The notes under the pieces: generated by a model
Database searches by the model: none
What the model was told of the DNA's origin: nothing
What the model saw: only the letters and a program-made list of their open reading frames with translations
Made by a program: the position numbers and the translations under genes
DNA from: Chloroflexota bacterium
GTDB taxonomy: Bacteria > Chloroflexota > Anaerolineae > Aggregatilineales > Phototrophicaceae
Length of the DNA stretch: 20,683 nucleotides
Reading direction: 5' to 3'
NCBI GenBank assembly: GCA_003242205.1
Contig: QGUR01000039.1
Span: 1 to 20,683 of the forward strand
In this document: one piece after another, positions 15,079-20,683 of the stretch
How the letters are laid out: the number at the start of each line of letters is the position of its first letter
Numbering within the stretch: position 1 is the stretch's first letter

Positions 15079-15124
15079 GACGATCGTGATCGATATTCCT
15101 GTATGAACAGAATGGCAGTTCCGT

Positions 15125-15130
15125 TATAAT
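15125..15130 (+). promoter_or_regulatory. Consensus -10 element for the rmd-gmd-tatD unit
   Basis: A perfect TATAAT lies 40 bases before the GTG start of rmd and just after the upstream terminator. The -35 is weak (TGAACA at 15104-15109, with a short 15-base spacer). Transcription would start near 15137. Confidence 0.6.
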
Positions 15131-15170
15131 CCTGCCAAAGCGATTTCCAGCCACCAGAACGGAACAGATC

Positions 15171-16127
15171 GTGCGCGTGCTCATCACTGGAGCCGGCGGT
15201 TTCGCTGGCCGACATCTTGCCCGGCACATTCTTACCGCTGTCCCCGACGTCGAGCTTCACGGAACCGTGCTAGGCCGGCCCTCCGCGGCGCTGAACACTT
15301 CAGTCATCCAGCACAGCGTCGATCTGCGCGACAGGGAAGCGGTTGTGGCGCTCTTCCGCAAGGTGCAGCCCGATCAGGTCTATCACCTTGCGGCGCTGGC
15401 CGCGGTTGGTCGCTCGTTCCACGCCGTCTGGGAAACCATCGAGAACAATGTGCGCGCGCAGCTCAGTGTGATCGAAGGCTGCCTCGCGCTGGATCGCCCG
15501 CCGCGCCTGTTGATCGTCAGTTCCGGGGAAATTTACGGGCCTGCCGCGCCTGAACACCTGCCGGCGTCGGAAGACGCGCCACTGCGGCCCGCCAGCCCTT
15601 ACAGCGTGAGCAAGGTGACACAGGACATGCTCGGCCTGCATTATTTTCTCAGCCACGGCCTGCCGGTCATCCGGGTGCGCCCCTTCAATCATCTTGGGCC
15701 GGGACAAAGCGAGGGCTTTGTCGCGCCCGATTTCGCCATGCAGATCGCGCGTATCGAGCAAGGGCAGCAGGAGCCGCGCATTTTCGTCGGCAACCTTGAG
15801 CCGGAACGCGACTTCACCGACGTGCGCGACGTGGCGCGCGCTTACAGGCTGGTCATGGAGCACGGCGTTCCCGGCGAAGTTTACAACGTGGCTTCGGGAA
15901 AGACGCACAGCGTGCGCGCGCTGTTGAACATCCTCCTCAGTTACAGCAAGATTGAGATTGAAATCTGCGAAGACCCGCAGCGTCTGCGCCCGGCCGTCAT
16001 CCCCATCCTGTGGGGCGACGCCAGCCGCCTGCGCGAACTTACGGGATGGCAACCGGAAATTCCCTTTGAACAAAGCCTCGCGGACGTGCTGGAAGACTGC
16101 CGGCAACGCGTCCTCAATGCTCTTTAA
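15171..16127 (+). CDS. rmd: GDP-6-deoxy-D-lyxo-4-hexulose reductase (RMD-type)
   Basis: 318-residue short-chain dehydrogenase of the extended NAD-dependent epimerase type. The Rossmann motif GAGGFAG is at residues 7-13. The catalytic Ser is in IVSSGEIYG (117-118), and Tyr144 and Lys148 are in SPYSVSK. VRPFNHLGPGQ and ERDFTDVRDVARAY are typical of RMD and related reductases. It would reduce GDP-4-keto-6-deoxy-D-mannose to GDP-D-rhamnose, using the product of the gmd gene ten bases downstream. The start is GTG at 15171 with a modest GGAA site; starting there puts the Rossmann fold at its normal distance from the N-terminus. Without assay, a 4-epimerising relative giving another 6-deoxyhexose is possible, but adjacency to gmd favours RMD. 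Confidence 0.87.
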   Translation: MRVLITGAGGFAGRHLARHILTAVPDVELHGTVLGRPSAALNTSVIQHSVDLRDREAVVALFRKVQPDQVYHLAALAAVGRSFHAVWETIENNVRAQLSVIEGCLALDRPPRLLIVSSGEIYGPAAPEHLPASEDAPLRPASPYSVSKVTQDMLGLHYFLSHGLPVIRVRPFNHLGPGQSEGFVAPDFAMQIARIEQGQQEPRIFVGNLEPERDFTDVRDVARAYRLVMEHGVPGEVYNVASGKTHSVRALLNILLSYSKIEIEICEDPQRLRPAVIPILWGDASRLRELTGWQPEIPFEQSLADVLEDCRQRVLNAL

Positions 16128-16136
16128 GGAGTACCC

Positions 16137-17119
<983 letters not shown>

Positions 17120-17123
<4 letters not shown>

Positions 17124-17905
17124 TCGACACACACTGCCACCTCGACTTCAACGCCTATGACGAGGACCGCGCGGACGTCGTGGAACGCGCGCGCGCCGCT
17201 GGCGTAGATCGCATCATCAACCCGGCCATCGATCCTGAGACCAGCCGGGCGATTGTCGCGCTGACGCAAACCTACGATGGCGTCTACGGCGCAGTCGGCA
17301 TTCACCCGAACAGCACCGCCAGCTTCACGCCTGAGCATCTGGAGCCAATCGAAGCGCTGGCAAGCCGGGATAAAATCGTCGCCATCGGCGAAATCGGGCT
17401 GGACTACTACCGGGATCGCAGCCCGAAGGAACGACAGTGGGCGGCGTTCGAGGCGCAGCTTACGCTGGCGGCGCGGCTGGAAATGCCCGTCATCATCCAC
17501 AATCGCGACGCCGGAGAGGATGTGATTTCGATTCTGGAAAACTGGGTGAAGTCGCTGCCGGAGACACTGCGCGAGCGGCCCGGCGTGCTGCACTCGTTCT
17601 CCGCGCCCGCTGAAATCGCCGAACGCGCGCTGGCCGCCGGTTTCTACCTCGGTTTCACCGGCCCGATCACGTTCAAGAACGCCGATGACCTGCGCCAGAT
17701 TGCGGCGCGCGTCCCGCTGGATCGGCTGCTGGTCGAAACGGACGGCCCGTTCCTGACGCCAACACCCTACCGGGGCAAACGCAACGAACCGGCTTATATC
17801 CCCTATATCGTCGAGCGGCTGGCATCGCTCCACCGCCTCAGCATCGACGATATGGCGCGCATGACGACAGAAAACGCGGAACGCCTTTTCGCCCTGCCCA
17901 CCTGA
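17120..17905 (+). CDS. tatD: TatD-family metal-dependent deoxyribonuclease
   Basis: 261-residue TIM-barrel metal hydrolase. All usual metal ligands are present: His5 and His7 in MIDTHCHLD, Glu91 in GEIGLDYY, His127 in VIIHNRDA, His158 in VLHSFSA and Asp208 in VETDGPFL, with PYRGKRNEPAY after it. The family acts as 3'-5' exonuclease or DNase in repair and DNA turnover; some members act on other substrates such as D-amino acid tRNA adducts. The start is GTG at 17120, overlapping the gmd stop as GTGA, which argues for translational coupling. Pairing with sugar-nucleotide genes has no obvious functional reason and may be just operon packing. A strong hairpin terminator lies at 18001. Confidence 0.93.
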
Positions 17906-18000
17906 GCAGCGGCGCTATCAAGTCCGCAGCTTCTCAATCGCTACCATCCGCCAGCAGGTAGCAAGCTAATTTTCTATCGCGCTAACCAGTCCTCGGACTC

Positions 18001-18044
18001 AATCCCTCTCCCGACCGCACTTCGGGTCGAGAGAGGGATTTTCC
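18001..18044 (+). terminator. Long hairpin terminator after tatD
   Basis: A 16-base stem with one mismatch (18001-18016 with 18025-18040), loop GCACTTCG, followed by TTCCTT. It lies in the 185-base gap between tatD and the convergent 18091 gene; 17906-18000 shows no gene or clear signal. Confidence 0.75.
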
Positions 18045-18071
18045 TTCTCCCAACGCGGCATTGAGAGAAGG
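18043..18071. terminator. Second hairpin next to the tatD terminator
   Basis: CCTTCTC (18043-18049) pairs with GAGAAGG (18065-18071), giving a seven-base-pair stem with a 15-base loop. No T-run follows on either strand, so its role as a terminator for the minus-strand gene is only possible. Confidence 0.3.
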
Positions 18072-18090
18072 GCCGGAGCCAAGGGCTAAA

Positions 18091-18825
18091 CTAGATTACG
18101 TCATCGGCGTCTGCTGCAGGGCTGGCCAGCCGCTCGGCCAATTCAGCGCGCAGCCGCGCCAGATATTCATCGGCCTGTTCCTGCGTGATGTGGCCATCGA
18201 CCACCAGCACATTCAGCCGCGCTTCCGCACTGGCGGCCAGCCGGTCGATCAACGCCCCGGCGCTGGAACCATGCGCTTCAAGGATTTCAGGCAGAGTCGC
18301 GCCGTTCCGAAGCTGCCGCCGCACTTCCTGCCGTGTCAACCCCGTCAGATCAGCCGTAACGTCGATCACGCCGCGCCCGACACAGACTGTGATGTGACGT
18401 TCCGGTAGAGCCGTCCCAAGAGCACGGTCGAGACGCGCTTCTAACTGCTCCAGCAGCGCGTCGGCGCGTTCGCGTGTCAGCCGCCCGTTTTCGACCGCCG
18501 CATTCAGCCGTTCAGCCGCGGCATCCAGCATGGCTTCGACAGCCTCATCTGCATCGCCCCCGGCAGCTTCGATGGCTTCTTCAACGCTCTGGCCGCCGCG
18601 CAACGCTGGTAGCAAATCGCGCAGGCGCGCGCCGGATTCGAGGAGAAAGCCGCGCATAACCGGACGCCCTCGCATAACGGAAACTCGCGGGCAGCCAACG
18701 ACCAGATCGATCACCGCCGCTTGCGTTTCGCCATCCGCGGGCTGCTCCTGCGCCAGCGCGGTAAACACACCGCCTGTCGCGACGATTACCGCCAGCGCCA
18801 GCGACATGATTCGCTGCTTCCACAT
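18091..18825 (-). CDS. Secreted helical protein with two internal repeats, function unknown
   Basis: 244-residue exported protein with a clear signal peptide (MWKQRIMSLALAVIVATGG, cleavage near TALAQ). The mature part is nearly all predicted helix, rich in Ala, Glu, Leu and Arg. Two related units of about 65 residues are visible: one from LPALRGGQSVEEAIEA to RLTRERADALLEQLEARL, the other from RRQLRNGATLPEILEAHG to HITQEQADEYLARLRAEL. Each has an LRxGxxLxEIxEAxG-type start and a G-x-(I/L)-T-x-(E/Q)-x-AD-x-L core. One Cys (VVGCP) precedes the repeats and another (TVCVG) sits between them, so a disulfide is possible. Similar repeat patterns occur in uncharacterised secreted proteins of Gram-positive-type bacteria. 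The ATG has GGAG (AAGGAG) eight bases upstream. It is divergent from the glycosyltransferase gene. I assign no function. Confidence 0.8.
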   Translation of the reverse strand: MWKQRIMSLALAVIVATGGVFTALAQEQPADGETQAAVIDLVVGCPRVSVMRGRPVMRGFLLESGARLRDLLPALRGGQSVEEAIEAAGGDADEAVEAMLDAAAERLNAAVENGRLTRERADALLEQLEARLDRALGTALPERHITVCVGRGVIDVTADLTGLTRQEVRRQLRNGATLPEILEAHGSSAGALIDRLAASAEARLNVLVVDGHITQEQADEYLARLRAELAERLASPAADADDVI

Positions 18826-18916
18826 ACGTCTGCTCCTTCACTGCATCGGAAACCGCTGTCAGTGTGGCCGACAAATGTAATGGAAGTATGAACGAACCTC
18901 TGGAAGAGTGTAAATT

Positions 18917-18925
18917 TGGTATACT
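18917..18925 (+). promoter_or_regulatory. Extended -10 promoter of the glycosyltransferase genes
   Basis: TGGTATACT, with the TGn extension, lies 33 bases before the TTG start at 18959. TGGTATACTG is shared exactly with the promoter at 9762. There is no clear -35. The leader would be about 27 bases. Confidence 0.6.
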
Positions 18926-18958
18926 GGCCGGGCATCTCCTCACCGCGAGTCGAACAGG

Positions 18959-19912
18959 TTGATCGATCTTTCTATCATCATCGTAAGCTGGAATGTCGAA
19001 GCGCTGCTGGTGGAATGCCTGAACAGCATTCTGCGGAGCCCCGTCTCGGTCGGCGAGCGGGTCGAAGGGCGGCCTGTGGTTGAGATCATCGTTGTCGATT
19101 CGGGCAGCACCGACGGCACGGTCGAGCGCCTGAAGCGCGATTATCCGCAGGTCACGCTGTTGGCGCAGGCTGAAAACATCGGCTTTACGCGGGCCAACAA
19201 CCTCGGTCTGAAAATCGCCCGTGGCCGACACCTGCTGCTGCTCAATCCGGACACCGTCGTGTTGGACGATGCGCTTGGCACGATGATCGCCTATCTGGAC
19301 GCGAACCCGGACGTCGGCCTCATCGGGCCGCATACGCGCAACACTGACGGCTCGACACAATCCACGCGCCGGCGCTTCCCCTCACTGGCTGTTGCCTTTT
19401 TTGAAAGCACGTGGCTCCAGCCCTACGCGCCGAAGCATCTGCTCGATTCATACTATGTCGTCGACGGCAACGGCGTACGGGAAACCATCGACGTCGACTG
19501 GGTACAGGGATCGGCCATCATGGCTCGCCGCGAGGTCTACGAACAGATCGGCGGCCTCGATGAAGGCTACATCATGTATTCCGAAGAACTGGACTGGTGT
19601 CGCCGCGCCAAAGATGCCGGCTGGCGTGTCGTTTATCTGGGCGACGCCGAGATCATCCACCACGGCGGCAAAAGCACCGAGCAGGCTGCAGCGCGTTCGC
19701 ACATTCTGTTTCAACAGAGCAAGCTGCGCTACTTCCGGCTGTATCATGGTCGTCTGGCGGCGACTGTACTGCGGTTGTTCCTGCTGGCGAACTATGCCGT
19801 GCAGCTTGGTCTGGAAACGCTCAAGTGGCTGCTCGGCCACAAACGCGCGCTCCGCAGCGAGCGTATCCGCGCCTATAGTCAGGTGCTGCGATCCGGCCTG
19901 AAGGGAAGCTGA
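18959..19912 (+). CDS. Family 2 glycosyltransferase (WbbL/rhamnosyltransferase-like)
   Basis: 317-residue inverting GT-A type glycosyltransferase of the cytoplasmic membrane face. LSIIIVSWNVEALLVECLNSI opens the nucleotide-binding domain (quoted part is residues 4 on). IIVVDSGSTDGT (43-54) and ENIGFTRANNLGL follow, and LLLLNPDTV (93-100) supplies the DxD-like metal site. VDWVQGSAIMARREV and GGLDEGYIMYSEELDWCRR are the acceptor and catalytic-base region, and the family's EIIHHGGKST comes next. A C-terminal hydrophobic helix (LRLFLLANYAVQLGLETL) may anchor it. This pattern is common in rhamnosyltransferases, which fits nearby GDP-D-rhamnose genes, but donor and acceptor are not proven. The start is TTG at 18959, supported because family homology begins at once; the ribosome site is weak. 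The stop shares one base with the next gene's ATG. Confidence 0.9.
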   Translation: MIDLSIIIVSWNVEALLVECLNSILRSPVSVGERVEGRPVVEIIVVDSGSTDGTVERLKRDYPQVTLLAQAENIGFTRANNLGLKIARGRHLLLLNPDTVVLDDALGTMIAYLDANPDVGLIGPHTRNTDGSTQSTRRRFPSLAVAFFESTWLQPYAPKHLLDSYYVVDGNGVRETIDVDWVQGSAIMARREVYEQIGGLDEGYIMYSEELDWCRRAKDAGWRVVYLGDAEIIHHGGKSTEQAAARSHILFQQSKLRYFRLYHGRLAATVLRLFLLANYAVQLGLETLKWLLGHKRALRSERIRAYSQVLRSGLKGS

Positions 19913-20683
19913 TGCGTATCGGCATGGTCACGGGTGAATACCCGCCGATGCAGGGCGGCGTCGGAGCCTATACGGACATCCTCGTCCGCACGCTGGCCGG
20001 ACAGGGGCATGAAGTCTTCGTCTATGCGGGCAAGGATGCCGTGTCGTCCGACTCGCGCGTCGTTATCGACCAGCGCGCGGAACGCTGGACACCCGGCGTC
20101 GTCCGGCGCATCGCCCGCTGGGCAGACGAGCGCCGTCTGGACATCGTGAACATGCAATACCAGACCGCCGCCTACGCCATGTCGCCATGGGTTCATTTCC
20201 TGCCCGATCTCGTCCGCAATGTCCCGGTGGTGACGACCTTCCACGACCTGCGTTTTCCCTATCTGTTCCCCAAAGCCGGGCCATTACGCCTCTGGATCGT
20301 GCGGCATCTGACGAGGGCTTCGACCGGCTGCATCGTCACGAATCATGAGGACGCGCTGGCGCTGAAGCAACTGCCTCACGTGGCCCTGATCCCTATCGGC
20401 AGCAACATCACCGAACGCACGCCGCCCGGCGATTTGCATCGCTACCGGCAACGCGCGGGCGCTGCACCCGACGACCTGCTAATCGCCTACTTCGGCTTTG
20501 CCAACCGCAGCAAGGGCCTCGATGTGCTGCTGCGAAGCCTCGCCCGGTTGCGCGCGGATGGCCTGCCGGCGCGGCTGGTCATCATCGGCGGGCGCACCGG
20601 CTCCAGCGACCCGACCAACGCCACCTATGCCAGCGAGCTTGACGCGCTGATCGCCGAACTCGGACTCACCGGCATGATTACCT
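19912..20683 (+). CDS. GT4-type glycosyltransferase, 3' end beyond the window
   Basis: An open frame of 257 codons running off the right edge, starting at ATG 19912 in a TGATG junction with the upstream stop. The N-terminus MRIGMVTGEYPPMQGGVGAY is the classic GT-B glycosyltransferase family 4 opening, including the glycine-rich loop. VVTTFHDLRFPYLFP and CIVTNHEDALAL follow. LLIAYFGFANRSKGLDVLLRSL starts the second Rossmann domain that binds the nucleotide sugar, and RLVIIGGRTG continues it. The C-terminal EX7E motif lies outside the window. Translational coupling to the family 2 enzyme suggests both act on one glycan, likely an exported polysaccharide or lipid-linked oligosaccharide. Donor sugar unknown; GDP-mannose or GDP-rhamnose is a reasonable guess from context. 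Confidence 0.9.
   Translation, partial: MRIGMVTGEYPPMQGGVGAYTDILVRTLAGQGHEVFVYAGKDAVSSDSRVVIDQRAERWTPGVVRRIARWADERRLDIVNMQYQTAAYAMSPWVHFLPDLVRNVPVVTTFHDLRFPYLFPKAGPLRLWIVRHLTRASTGCIVTNHEDALALKQLPHVALIPIGSNITERTPPGDLHRYRQRAGAAPDDLLIAYFGFANRSKGLDVLLRSLARLRADGLPARLVIIGGRTGSSDPTNATYASELDALIAELGLTGMIT

Overview
The window is about 20.7 kb of high-GC bacterial DNA, densely packed with genes on both strands. It contains no rRNA, tRNA, CRISPR array, transposase or phage gene that I can see. The gene mix suggests a member of the Chloroflexota (Anaerolineae-like): a DUF4397/SH3 surface protein, an archaeal-like nicotinate phosphoribosyltransferase, short-type S-adenosylhomocysteine hydrolase, an orphan CpaF-like ATPase, and GDP-deoxyhexose genes. 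This assignment is inference; nothing in the window proves the taxon. Two short stretches (about 1-60 and 11127-11235) look like low-quality consensus, so the source may be a draft or metagenome assembly.

Layout. 1-1804: the 3' part of mltG (peptidoglycan glycan-strand cleavage), then a predicted ligand-binding lipoprotein. 1769-3088 (minus): a pyrimidine-nucleoside phosphorylase whose 3' end overlaps the lipoprotein gene tail to tail. 3094-4526: a small membrane methyltransferase-like protein and a membrane-anchored DsbA-family thiol oxidoreductase. 4572-9545: a region centred on NAD salvage. It holds an NrtR-like regulator with a non-catalytic Nudix box, a convergent nicotinamidase-like hydrolase, a single-domain response regulator, a degenerate CpaF-like ATPase, and nicotinate phosphoribosyltransferase, the last two forming an apparent minus-strand operon. 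9818-12191: a PfkB-family (probably adenosine) kinase, then S-adenosylhomocysteine hydrolase, which fits the activated-methyl cycle. 12238-15006: a 922-residue secreted protein of four DUF4397 repeats and SH3b repeats, ended by a strong terminator. 15171-17905: rmd, gmd and tatD in one transcription unit; rmd and gmd make GDP-D-rhamnose. 18091-18825 (minus): a secreted, internally duplicated helical protein. 18959-20683: a family 2 glycosyltransferase and the start of a GT4-type glycosyltransferase, translationally linked and probably users of nucleotide sugars such as those from rmd/gmd.

How the genes work together. The nicotinamidase-like enzyme would make nicotinate, PncB would convert it to nicotinate mononucleotide, and the NrtR-like protein could sense an NAD-derived ligand. 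The hydrolase and kinase pair would remove S-adenosylhomocysteine and then adenosine. The sugar genes point to cell-surface glycan synthesis.

The most notable anomaly is the S-adenosylhomocysteine hydrolase gene. It is broken by an in-frame TAG inside a roughly 100-base patch that departs from the family sequence without any change in length. I think sequence error is more likely than a true pseudogene. I did not find a clearly new multi-gene system. The best candidate for new biology is the degenerate CpaF-like ATPase coupled to pncB.
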